From assembly GCA_001970955.1 (NCBI GenBank), contig MPUH01000749.1:1-36803 (forward strand): a stretch of 36,803 nucleotides of DNA. Direction: 5' to 3'. The DNA is from Stentor coeruleus (taxonomy: Eukaryota > Ciliophora > Heterotrichea > Heterotrichida > Stentoridae). Of the stretch, positions 27,740 through 36,803 are shown in pieces. Position numbers and translations under genes: made by a program. The stretch's first letter is position 1. Each line of letters begins with the position of its first letter. The notes beneath the pieces are model-generated. The model searched no databases, was not told the DNA's origin, and saw only the letters and a list, made by a program, of their open reading frames with translations.

Positions 27740-29008
27740 ATGGATCGTCGAAGCGAAATAATTTTTGAGCATCCAGAGGATTCTAAAGAGCAACAAAATC
27801 TTGTAATGTTCAAAGACTTTTTATCAAGATCATTTGGGACTTCAGAGTTTACTTCAGAATCTGCTGGGGATTTTTCTGAAGACAGTTCAGTTAAAGCTGT
27901 ATATTATCCAAAAAACTCTGAAGAAATAACTGTGAAAGATCCTTCAGTGAGGTCGACAAGATTTTCTAAACATGTTATGTATCTGATATCTGGATATGAT
28001 TCTTCTGGGGATTTCCAGAATAAAAGGCGATATAAAGAATTTTATGCTTTGAGGAAAATATTGGTGGATCAATGGCCTGGATGTACAGTTCCACAACTGC
28101 CACCAAAACAAGCGATAGTATCTTTTATTTAGGGAAATTTGGATAATGAATTTGTGGAAAGCAGGAGGAAGCAACTCGAACATTTTTTAAGGCAAATTGC
28201 CAGATTGAATCATTTATATGGATGTGATGAGATGCAAGAATTCCTTAGAGGGCCTCCTAAATTCCATAGATCTGATATATTGACAAAGCAAATTAACTGG
28301 AAACTGATAGCTTTAAGGTACCAGAACGTGTTTTCTCAATTTTCTGGCTTCCAAAGGACTCCTAAAGTAGAAAAAGAGATCGGGGAGCTACTTGGCCATC
28401 TGAATAACGGAATCAGTAATTTAGACACTTTGATTATTAGCTGTAACGATACTTTCGCTTCAGCCTGTGCCTTAGAATCATGTTTTATCCGTCTAGTAAC
28501 AGACATCAACAGCACAAAACGTTTTTTCCATGAAAAATTGCAAGAATACCCAATTGGCCCAACAACTATAAATCCATTTGCCCATTTAATATACTGGTGT
28601 AAGAACAACACATTAAGTATTAATGGTTTAATTGAGAGTATATACAAGCAATACGAATTACAAAAGCTTAAAACAAAACTATTAGGGAAAATTGAAGAAG
28701 AAAAAGTAAAAATTGCGGCAATTGATAAAGGGAAGAAAAGAGTTATACAATTTTTCAATAAAAAACCTAATGAGTTTTATAAAGGGGTAATCGAAAGTGA
28801 AATTTTATCTCTTAAATCGAATGTGGAGGATATAGATACAATATTAAATCTTTCTTCTGCGCTGGTTATGTTTCATGAGTTTCCAAATTTCAAACAGCAG
28901 AAAGCTCAAGAACTTTTGACTGAGCTTAAGAATCTGAAGGAAACTTGCGATGATTTTTTTCAAGTGTTTATAGAGAAACTGAGTAATATAGATATATTTG
29001 ATAACTAA
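27740..29008 (+). CDS. PX-domain sorting nexin (one 15-nt intron)
   Basis: Exon 1 is 27740-28117 and exon 2 is 28133-29008, giving 417 aa. After an acidic N-terminal region, the PX domain (about 50-165) shows KRRYKEF (95-101), the RR(Y/F)xxF phosphoinositide-binding motif, then the proline segment VPQLPPKQ, and after the splice FVESRRKQLEHFLRQIARL. The remaining ~250 residues are helical with charged heptads and are probably a BAR-like dimerisation domain, making this an SNX-BAR-type protein of endosome/retromer traffic (inference). The intron splits the PX domain; reading through it ends at TAG, so the gene looks like two separate frames if not spliced. Confidence 0.9.
28118..28132 (+). other. 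15-nt intron (sorting nexin)
   Basis: GTATCTTTTATTTAG has GT...AG ends, is 15 nt long and sits in phase 0. Removal joins PPKQAI to GNLDNEFVE inside the PX domain. Confidence 0.92.
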
Positions 29009-29364
29009 TAAAATGTTAATTGAATTTATATTATTTGATTGAAATAAGAAATAGATTAGGTTTTATGTTTTATAAATGGGTTAATATTATGATAAAAAGG
29101 AAATTCTTATATCTAAACTTATTTCCTTTAAATATTATCCTTAAATTGTTTATATCGACCTTAAGAAAACTTAATTTATATCTTAACAAATATAATTTTC
29201 TCACAAATTTATACAGATAATTACTTGCAATATCTACAATAATACACTTAGTTTTTATAAAAATATTAAAAACTAATACATTAATAATAATCCACTGTAT
29301 CATAACCTTCAAACAACATTGATAGATTTTTTTAACGCAAGAATAAACATAATAATTAATTAAA
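29009..29364. other. intergenic region, nothing recognised
   Basis: AT-rich, with weak overlapping frames on both strands that are Leu/Ile/Phe/Lys/Asn-rich and carry no motif. Confidence 0.55.
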
Positions 29365-31876
29365 ATGTCTTCTTTAGATACATCATCGCAATTGAGTCCT
29401 TTAAAATCAAGGCCTCACATGTGGGAATCACCTAATAACTTTAGCATATCTTCAAGCAAAAATCTTTCTTCTTTACAAAAAGATAAAGAAATCCGTGCTA
29501 GAGCTACAATCCGAAAACTTTTAGAAGATGAAGCTAATAAAAACGAAGAATTAGCTGAAGAAAATGAAATTCTTTCTAGGCAAATCAAATCTTTAATAAT
29601 TCTTTTGGTTCAAAAGGATGAAAAAATTATAGATTTAAACAAAAATGAGCAGAATCCTAAAGAAAAACTTGAAGAATTTGTATATAAAATTGACAGAATT
29701 ATAAAAAGAAAGTTTCGTTTATATGTAGCTTTTGGGTTTTGTAAGGTTTTCTATGAAAATGTTAGGAAAAATCAATTGTTTAAAGAGTTTTTGTTAAAAA
29801 ATAAGAGAATTTATAAGATAGGGTTGCGGTTTTGCCGAGAAGGACTACAAAGAATTATTAAAAAGAGTAAAATTAATGTTAGGAGGTTGAATAAAATCCT
29901 TAATAAACGCTTGAGGATTGTTTTTAGTGATATTTTGCTGCAAATGTGCGGGTTTCGTTATGCTTTAAAATTTTTTGAAATCCTTCAATTTAGAGTCAAA
30001 GGGAGAAATTGTAATAAGAGGCTTAGAGATTGTTGGAAACTATGGATAAGGTATGACAAGACTATTAAAAATATTAACAGATACAACACAGGAAAAATAA
30101 GTATTTATCGAATTGATTCAAAATTTGCAGGTTTTTTATTGATAAAGTCTATAATTTCATGCCAAAAGCAAAAATACTTTATCGATATCCGTAAAAGCCT
30201 CCTTCAAAAATCAATTTTAGGATTAAATCGCCATACAAACGCTCTGCATTTGTCCCTTATTAAAAACTCCTCATCAAAAGATTTCTCCACTCTTNGCTCT
30301 GCATTTGTCCCTTATTAAAAACTCCTCATCAAAAGATTTCTCCACTCTTTCAAACTCTATAACAGATCTTCTTGAATCTTCAAACCAATACCTAGTACGT
30401 CAATCATCATATACCGAAACCTTATCAAAACTTGACTCTGAAATAAGCTTTCTAACAACAGAAAATTCTACCTTAACCAAAACCCTCTCATCAGAAACTC
30501 AAAAGCTTCAAAACAAATCCTCTACCTTAGAATCATCAACAAAACACTATCAAACTCTTCAGGATAAAGCATCTGAACAAATAAAACTCTTAGAAACTTT
30601 CACATCAAATTCAACAAATTTTCAATCAAAATATGATCAAGAGTCTTCAACACTACATGAAAAAATTAAAAAACAACAAGACTTCATGAAAGCTGCCCAT
30701 ACAAAACTCCAACAACTCATAGACAAACACAAGCAAATGACTGAAGAAAACGACCTAATAAAAAACAAAAACAGCTCAATTCAAAACTCCATAAAAAAAA
30801 TACATGAAAATTATGCAAAAGTTGTTGAAGAAAAAGGTAAATTCCAAGCATCTGAAAATGAAACCAAAAACGAATTAGGAAGTTTATATCATACAAGTCA
30901 AATATTAGAAGATGAAACAACCATACTAAAATCCCAGTTTAAAAACTTAGTATGCGAACTAGGGAATTTAAAAGAAGAATATGGAAACAAACTTCTTACA
31001 ATAGAAAACTTAGAAGGAAAAATCTCAGAATATGAAGAATACGACGAGCATCTTACTGGAGAAATTCAAAACTTAGAACAAGAATTAGAAAAAGAATACG
31101 AGACCAAAGAATTCAAACTTCAAGAATGCCAAGCTGAGATCCAAACCACAAAAGATCTTATCACAAAAACTCGTAAAGATATGGAAAACCTGAAATCCCA
31201 ACTCAAAGAAACCTCAGCCAAAAACAAATTTTATCCTCAAAAACCTCTTGAAGAATATTCGGTAATATCTAAAAAACATGATGAAAGTAAAAAAGTTCTA
31301 GCAAATCTTAAAAACTCAATTCTTACAATATCATCATCTATAGCATCAAATCAAAAAGAAATCTCAGAAACTAAAATTATTTTAAGATCACGTAAAGAAG
31401 ATATTGAAAAAAAGAAACTAGAGAATTCTTTACTTGAAAACAAAATTTCTCTTATGTCAATTAATATGCAAGAAAGCAAGAAAAATCAAAAAGTTAAACA
31501 GAAAAATAGAGAAGAATTAGAGAGTTATATAAAAACTCTTGAGTTGCAAATATTGAAACTTAGAGAAAATCATGTGAAACAAACTAGTTATGATGTTGAA
31601 CATTTGAAAGGAGAAGTTATTGCTATGGGTATACAAGCTGAAAAAATGGAGAGGGAGTTGGTTTTTGTTAAGGAAGAAGCTGCGCAAAGGAGGTTAGAAG
31701 TTACTCAAGTCAAACCTGAGATTGAGAATTATGCAAATATATTAGCGGCACTTGAGGAGAAAATTGCTGAAAATGAAGATAGGATGATACAAGTGGAAGT
31801 TGAGAGGGATAAGATTAGAGCTGAGACCAAAATTATAAGAAATAGATATATTAATTTGATTGCTGGCTTTGGGTAA
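29365..31876 (+). CDS. long coiled-coil protein, split in the assembly by a false duplication
   Basis: Two frames, 29365-30318 and a second one ending at 31876, are one gene. The sequence holds an exact 54-bp duplication (30241-30294 and 30296-30349) around a single N. Dropping one copy plus the N (55 nt) leaves 2457 nt, one open frame of 818 aa. The N-terminal part has a short coiled coil (about 45-95) and then a strongly basic helical region (about 105-290) with LRxxW-like elements (LRDCWKLWIRY). The C-terminal ~500 residues are continuous Glu/Lys/Gln coiled coil. It resembles cytoskeletal or basal-body scaffold proteins; no family was recognised. Stop TAA. It starts after AATTAATTAAA. Confidence 0.85.
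30241..30349 (+). repeat. 54-bp duplication around a single N inside a gene (assembly join)
   Basis: Copies 30241-30294 and 30296-30349 are identical; N is at 30295. The extra 55 nt is not a multiple of three and causes the apparent frameshift. Confidence 0.93.
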
Positions 31877-32586
31877 TATTATTTTATTGAGGATTAGGTT
31901 TGAGAAATTAAAGGTTTTGCTTAAAGTTTTATGAGGGTTTTTTTGGCATGGTTAATTCAAGATTTTTTTTTTTTAGTTTTAAAAGATGCATGTTGTAAGA
32001 TATGTCAATAGATGAGTTTATTAGTGTATAATTCTGATATTTTTTTTCGAGTAGAAAATTTTTTGTTAGGATTGTGTGAGGATTGATTGTTTTATTATTT
32101 TTGATATAAATAATAAATAGTGTCTAGCTTAATAATAATTTGTATACTAAAAATATTGATAAGTTATGTTGTTTTATGTAAAATATATATTGCATTATAT
32201 TAGAAAACTATCTAGCTTTATGATTTTTTATGTTGTAAATGTATTAAAACATTACATTTATATCACAGAATTTTCATAATTAACTCCCTGAGCATTTCCT
32301 AACAATCAAATATCAATCTAACTTAATAAATATACCTATTCAACTATAAAACTTACAGAATCTTTCTAGAAGCATATGCAATAACCCATTTTAAAATTGA
32401 AATTATTCTATTTTTAATATATAAATTAAACACAAATATAATCATAGTTTTAATATAAAAATGAACTTAAGTTAAAGTTTACTTAAAAAAAATAAGTTCA
32501 TTTGCATNAAAAATGAACTTAAGTTAAAGTTTACTTAAAAAAAATAAGTTCATTTGCATATATGCAATATTTATTTACCTCGAAAT
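31877..32586. other. convergent intergenic region
   Basis: No gene. The first ~200 bp after the coiled-coil gene is G-rich. It contains the N-linked duplication at 32457-32559, whose unit can fold into a hairpin. Confidence 0.6.
32457..32559 (+). repeat. 51-bp duplication around a single N, unit contains a hairpin
   Basis: Copies 32457-32507 and 32509-32559 are identical; N is at 32508. Each unit contains AAATGAACTTA ... TAAGTTCATTT, an 11-bp perfect inverted repeat around a ~23-nt A-rich loop. The hairpin may itself have caused the broken assembly. Confidence 0.9.
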
Positions 32587-33033
32587 TTATTTGGGTTTTG
32601 TCTGATCTTTATTAGAAGTATATTTGAAAGAGTTTCTCAAGATTGGTGGAAAGAGTATCGACCTTGAGATATCAGTTGTTATTCTATATGATTTTTTAGT
32701 TTCCCTCGTAGAATATTTATACTCGAAACTGACCACTTTTGGCTTATGTTTAGGTTTTTTTAAGGAACCACTATGATTTATCAATTTGTTACATTCTTTG
32801 TATTGAATAGGCGATTTAGATGCTCTTGTCCTGATTTCATCTTGAGAATAATCCCAAATTGTTTCAGTCTCTGAGTCTTTGGTCATATATACTAAAGGAT
32901 TTCGGGCAAGATTTTTTTGTTGAGTTAATTTTTCTGGTTCTTTTAAAGAGTTATGCGCAGGTCTGTCAAAAGTTCTAGAGATAAAAAACCCTGGCTCAGG
33001 AGTTGCTTTTCTTATTGGAACTAGATTAAACAT
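32587..33033 (-). CDS. basic protein of unknown function
   Basis: A 148-aa protein rich in Lys, Arg, Ser and Pro, with no TM, signal peptide or coiled coil. Short stretches such as NPLVYMTKDSETETIWDY and KVVSFEYKYSTRETKKSY look structured between disordered parts. Not recognised; the composition would suit a microtubule-associated or nuclear protein. The ATG follows CTTTATATATAA directly, as in clearly real genes here, which supports the call. Confidence 0.6.
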   Translation of the reverse strand: MFNLVPIRKATPEPGFFISRTFDRPAHNSLKEPEKLTQQKNLARNPLVYMTKDSETETIWDYSQDEIRTRASKSPIQYKECNKLINHSGSLKKPKHKPKVVSFEYKYSTRETKKSYRITTDISRSILFPPILRNSFKYTSNKDQTKPK

Positions 33034-33569
33034 TTATATATAAAGATTTTATCCAATTTTACCCTAGTTAAAATGCTGACTGTAATGACTTGATAATAAA
33101 AATCGAGTCAGGGTTTTTATTTTAAGTTTTATGAGCTTTTTTTAGTTAAAAAAAATATAGGATTTACTTTTAAACTAAATAAACACTTATTATAGTTTTC
33201 TGTTTACTTTTGATGATAAGAATGAATTTTCATAATTTTTGTGATTTGATAATTGCAGGGATAAAATTTATGCATATCAATCAAAATCTATTTTTTACAT
33301 AAAAACCTTACCTTTCACTTTGAATATCATTATTACCTTTATCATATATTTCATCATTATACAAAGTGAAATCTTTTATCCACATCTTTTTAACTCGCCC
33401 AAATTTTCCTTAAGTTTCGCATATGACAAATTTTTATTCAAGCAACAAATTCAATCTGACTAAACAATCTACATATTTATCAANAAATTTTCCTTAAGTT
33501 TCGCATATGACAAATTTTTATTCAAGCAACAAATTCAATCTGACTAAACAATCTACATATTTATCAAAA
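33034..33569. other. intergenic region with an N-linked duplication
   Basis: No gene. It is AT-rich and turns C-rich toward the 3' end of the PP2C gene. It contains the duplication at 33401-33567. Confidence 0.6.
33401..33567 (+). repeat. 83-bp duplication around a single N (assembly join)
   Basis: Copies 33401-33483 and 33485-33567 are identical; N is at 33484. The second copy ends 3 bp before the PP2C stop codon, so the coding sequence is not affected. Confidence 0.92.
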
Positions 33570-34913
33570 CTATTTCTGTGTCACTTCTTCACTTTGAATC
33601 TCAACAATCGCTTCTTCAATCACCCTTAGTTCTGAAGCCATACTTCCTCTAGTAGGATCTTTTCTAACTACTCCCATTTGCCCTTTGACAGCATTTTCTA
33701 TCGCAATACTTCTAAATTTATCGATTTTCCTATCTTCAACTTTCCTTTCATCAAATTTTAATACTGACTCTCCATAAGAAAGTTCAATAACAATGCAAGA
33801 AATATCATCAATCATAACATCATCATCTTCAATAATCCCAAACCATCTATATCGAGCTTCTTCACATAAAAGTCTTGCAATTGTAGAATTTGATGTTTTT
33901 GCTGGATATTCTTTGCCTGAATTTTGACATGAACATCTAAACCTTTCTATTAAATTTACAACTTCTAAGTTTTCCATTACATCCCATATACCATCTGATG
34001 CTAAAATTATAAATTGATCATATGTTGTATATAAAGGAAAACTATGGGTTATTGGAGATGAGATAACACCTACACTATGAGCTATACTATCACCTATAGA
34101 TCTTGACATTGCAAGACCAGGAAAATTTGATCGTCTTTTCCATACACGATAGGGGCCGACAGGTCGGCCCATGTTATCAGAGAGTTTTTCTACAACTCCT
34201 CCAGATTTATGAATTCTTTTAAGTTCTTCTTCATGATTAGGTTTTTGATCAATTGTTAGAGGCACAATATTTAGTTTTCTTATTGGTTTCACTGGTCTTT
34301 TAAAAGGTGCTGGTTTATATTGAGTATAAGTTATGTCGTTTATATCTTGAGGTAAACTAGCAAGAATAGAACGGGAGTCTCCAACTGAACCAGCATGTAT
34401 TCCTAATGTGTTTATAATTACAACAACAGCTGTTGTTCCTGATAAATTGCACTCAATTCCATTAGATAAAAGTTCGTTATCGCAACTTTCTATGACCTCT
34501 TCTAATGCACTTTGAGGATCCTGTTCAAAAAGTTCATAGTTTTTATAGAAGTAATTTATCATATAATTTTTACAGAACTGGGATACTTTTCTCCCTTCTT
34601 TACCATGTCCATCAAGCAACACAGCGAAAAAATTGTTTTCTTTAGATGTAAATGCATATGAGTCTTGACATTCTTTACCACATTCTCCGTGTGGATCAAA
34701 CCCTGGAAGAATACATCCTGAAACTTTTATTTTCGTGTTTAGTAAGTCGAAAATCATACAGCTTTGATCTGATGGAGGAAGTAAGGAAAATGATAGGGTA
34801 TATCTTCCAATACATTTTCCTGTTCTATCTTTTTCAGATATACGTAACTGGATTATTTGCTTATACTCCAGGTCGTCTAAATACTGAGCACGTTGGCCAC
34901 AGCAATTCCCCAT
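33570..34913 (-). CDS. PP2C-type Ser/Thr phosphatase, N-acylated
   Basis: A 447-aa protein. MGNCCGQ at the N-terminus predicts myristoylation (Gly2) and palmitoylation (Cys4/Cys5), hence membrane location. PPM-family motifs are all present in order: QDSYAF, VLLDGHGKEG (metal-binding Asp), SGTTAVVVI, AGSVGDSRSIL, GLAMSRSIGD, FIILASDGIWDVM (metal Asp) and IDDISCIVIEL (metal Asp). Mn2+/Mg2+-dependent dephosphorylation is therefore expected. An insertion of about 40 residues (TYTQYKPAPFKRPVKPIRKL) follows the GDSR motif and the tail after about 380 is extra. Protists often have many such acylated PP2Cs. Stop TAG. The start follows AAATTTAAA. Confidence 0.95.
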   Translation of the reverse strand: MGNCCGQRAQYLDDLEYKQIIQLRISEKDRTGKCIGRYTLSFSLLPPSDQSCMIFDLLNTKIKVSGCILPGFDPHGECGKECQDSYAFTSKENNFFAVLLDGHGKEGRKVSQFCKNYMINYFYKNYELFEQDPQSALEEVIESCDNELLSNGIECNLSGTTAVVVIINTLGIHAGSVGDSRSILASLPQDINDITYTQYKPAPFKRPVKPIRKLNIVPLTIDQKPNHEEELKRIHKSGGVVEKLSDNMGRPVGPYRVWKRRSNFPGLAMSRSIGDSIAHSVGVISSPITHSFPLYTTYDQFIILASDGIWDVMENLEVVNLIERFRCSCQNSGKEYPAKTSNSTIARLLCEEARYRWFGIIEDDDVMIDDISCIVIELSYGESVLKFDERKVEDRKIDKFRSIAIENAVKGQMGVVRKDPTRGSMASELRVIEEAIVEIQSEEVTQK

Positions 34914-35036
34914 TTTAAATTTGACCTTGTCTTCTGAATCTTATTCTAAATTACTTTTTATGATTGTCAGAACTTGAGTTTATGATAATAAGTAAAATTT
35001 TCAAATGACTTCTTAGAATTTATATGATCTAATTAT

Positions 35037-35387
35037 TTAATCTAATTTCTCGAATGACATTACTCCTTGTTTCACAACAAGTCTTTCATTGCTTGCTGAA
35101 AGTTTACCAATAAAGTCATTAGTCTTGGCTATTTGTGCGGCAAGTTTAGCTTTATCATAAACAACTGAATCAATTGAAATTAGACTATTTTCTTCCATTG
35201 AATTTAGAAGATTAGTCAATTGCACATTCTCATATTCAAGCATATCTGCGGTTAAACGAACTACACCTTCTGAGTCAGCATATGTTGCAGTTAAGGCTTC
35301 AACTTCTAAAGCCATACAGTCTAGTTCTTCTTGAGTTTTTGTTAAAGAAATTCCGCTTGCTGTGAGTATTAGTAAGACTAATAGCAT
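35037..35387 (-). CDS. small secreted coiled-coil protein
   Basis: A 116-aa protein. Residues 1-14 are a signal-peptide-like hydrophobic stretch (LLVLLILTASGIS). The rest is helical and acidic with heptad-like Leu/Ala spacing, one Cys (24) and no TM. It is probably secreted or stored in granules; the composition resembles small trichocyst/extrusome matrix proteins of ciliates, but no specific family was recognised. The ATG is not directly preceded by a TATA-like motif; CTTTATATATAAAA occurs about 40 bp upstream on the coding strand. Confidence 0.65.
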   Translation of the reverse strand: MLLVLLILTASGISLTKTQEELDCMALEVEALTATYADSEGVVRLTADMLEYENVQLTNLLNSMEENSLISIDSVVYDKAKLAAQIAKTNDFIGKLSASNERLVVKQGVMSFEKLD

Positions 35388-36521
35388 ATCCGTTTTACAA
35401 TATGGGAATATAACTTTAGAGATATTTATGTTTTATATATAAAGATTATTATTAGGCTTAAATTGTTTATCATGTGAATTTAATTTAAGCATTCAAACAT
35501 TTTTTGTTTATTAAAATTATTAGTTTGATTATCAAAAAAAATATAGTAATACAATGTGTTTGATAATTAGTTTAGTTAATATGCATTTGAAATTTAGTTT
35601 ATAATTATGATATGTTTGATAATTTATCTAAGAATATTGATAATTTATTAAAAAAAATTGAAGATCTTTATGTTTTTAATTGCAATATAAAACGCTATCT
35701 TAGCTAAGCAATTATGTGTTGAGTTTATTTTAAGAATTATTATGACATAGTATTTCCTTAAACTATGAATATTATTAAGTTAAATTTCTTAAAGAGCATT
35801 GTAGGTTTATCTCAACAATACACCTTATTTTTATGTTATATTTTCCTTTTGACATAATTTAGTTAATTTTTCAAATTTTGGATTGGGTTAAATGGGTAAA
35901 TCACTGTAAAATTAGCTATCAAGAATTTATTATCATACTTTTTGATATAAAAATGCATATAATGGTTTGAGTATATTTTAATCACAAAAATAAATGCTTT
36001 ATTATAATAAAAACTTAGCAATTATAATATCAAAATCATATTTATTTTATAAAAAAAGTTAAGTTGCCTCTTTATTATAATAAAAACTTAGCAATTATAA
36101 TATCAAAATCATATTTATTTTATAAAAAAAGTTAAGTTGCCTTTAATCTTGATTCAAAAAGTAAAGTTTTTTAAATCTCCACAAAAGTCTCCCAAATAAT
36201 TCAGTCAATATACTAAACCAAAAGACTTAATCTTTTATATTCATGAAAACTATTAGAATCATAAAATGTAAATTTTCTAGCAGAATAGTTGTTGTCTTTT
36301 ACAATATCTTGGCACAAGTAATAATAAAAAATTTAAGTTTTCATGAAAATTCTGTTAGGAATAAATAATTTTAGTCCCAAGTTACTAGACAGATATTTTA
36401 TATTCGCTATAGATTGATATTAGCAAAGTTTTATATTCAAATATCTTATACATTTCAAGCAATTTCAAAGTTTATAATAAAAGCTATCATAAAAATCTCT
36501 AATTATTTATCTAAACTAACA
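35388..36521. other. AT-rich intergenic region with a tandem duplication
   Basis: No gene. It contains a perfect 73-bp tandem duplication (35997-36142). Confidence 0.6.
35997..36142 (+). repeat. perfect 73-bp tandem duplication
   Basis: Units 35997-36069 and 36070-36142 are identical by eye, joined without an N. It is either a real tandem repeat or a fifth/sixth assembly overlap like those marked by single Ns. Confidence 0.85.
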
Positions 36522-36803
36522 CTATCTACTACTTTTACAGCATTGATGTATCCCTAAAATTATAGCACAAATCAAAGCAATAACCTCCAAAAAATCACCA
36601 ACATTGTCAACAAAATCATTGAATGAATAATTTGATTCTTCTGATGGTTCTAATGACTCTGATGATTCTGATGATTCTGATGATGCTGTTGACTCTGATG
36701 ATTCTGATGATGCTGTTGACTCTGATAATTCTGTTGACTTTGATGATGGTATTGAATTTGGTGATGATGATGAAGATAGTGTTGATATCAAAGGTAATTC
36801 TGA
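36522..36803 (-). CDS. partial Ser/Glu-rich single-TM protein
   Basis: The frame is open to the window edge, so the 5' end is missing. No ATG lies within it; at least 93 codons are visible. A Ser/Glu/Thr repeat (units of SESTASSESSES type, with the DNA unit repeated at 36655-36680 and 36685-36720) is followed by a hydrophobic helix (FLEVIALICAIILGI) and a short Cys/Lys tail (HQCCKSSR). This suggests a surface protein with an extended, possibly glycosylated or phosphorylated stalk and a C-terminal anchor. Function unknown. Confidence 0.55.
   Translation of the reverse strand, partial: SELPLISTLSSSSSPNSIPSSKSTELSESTASSESSESTASSESSESSESLEPSEESNYSFNDFVDNVGDFLEVIALICAIILGIHQCCKSSR

Overview
This is nuclear DNA from a single-celled eukaryote, most likely the macronuclear genome of a heterotrich ciliate close to Stentor (inference). 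The evidence is: very AT-rich intergenic DNA; intron-poor genes; three genes whose frame is restored by removing one exactly 15-nt GT...AG intron (24830-24844, 18286-18300, 28118-28132); all three standard stop codons used as real stops (TGA ends the CFAP418 gene, TAG the LITAF/wolframin and PP2C genes, TAA most others); and several cilium/basal-body proteins. Fifteen-nt introns are known in heterotrichs. A standard code fits Stentor better than Blepharisma (UGA=Trp) or Condylostoma (all stops reassigned).

Layout. 1-5700: one pepsin-fold gene (minus) in a long gene-poor region, with a ~225-bp direct repeat on either side of it and a weak transposase-like relic. 5700-10200: a four-TM protein, a kelch propeller and a convergent coiled-coil protein. 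10200-14200: mostly empty AT-rich DNA around a small zinc-finger gene. 14200-18900: an SK-like potassium channel, ribosomal P0 with SPEF1 only 20 bp behind it, and a small hypothetical gene. 19600-22130: a GTSF1-like double-CHHC protein, a cAMP-receptor-like GPCR and tRNA-Arg(ACG). 23000-29000: an unknown small gene 20 bp behind a VPS9-domain gene, a LITAF plus wolframin-OB fusion, CFAP418 and a PX sorting nexin. 29300-36803: a long coiled-coil gene broken by an assembly artefact, an unknown basic protein, a myristoylated PP2C, a small secreted coiled-coil protein and a partial Ser/Glu-rich membrane protein.

The genes do not form a pathway, but ciliary (SPEF1, CFAP418), endomembrane (VPS9, sorting nexin, LITAF/wolframin) and signalling (GPCR, K channel, PP2C) roles recur. 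The points most worth following are the LITAF-wolframin fusion hidden by a tiny intron near the start codon, the GTSF1-like protein (Piwi partner family) in a ciliate, the aspartic protease homologue without its first catalytic Asp, the TATAAA-like motif directly abutting many start codons, the C-to-G skew switch around genes, and a set of single-N joins flanked by exact duplications, one of which falsely splits a gene.
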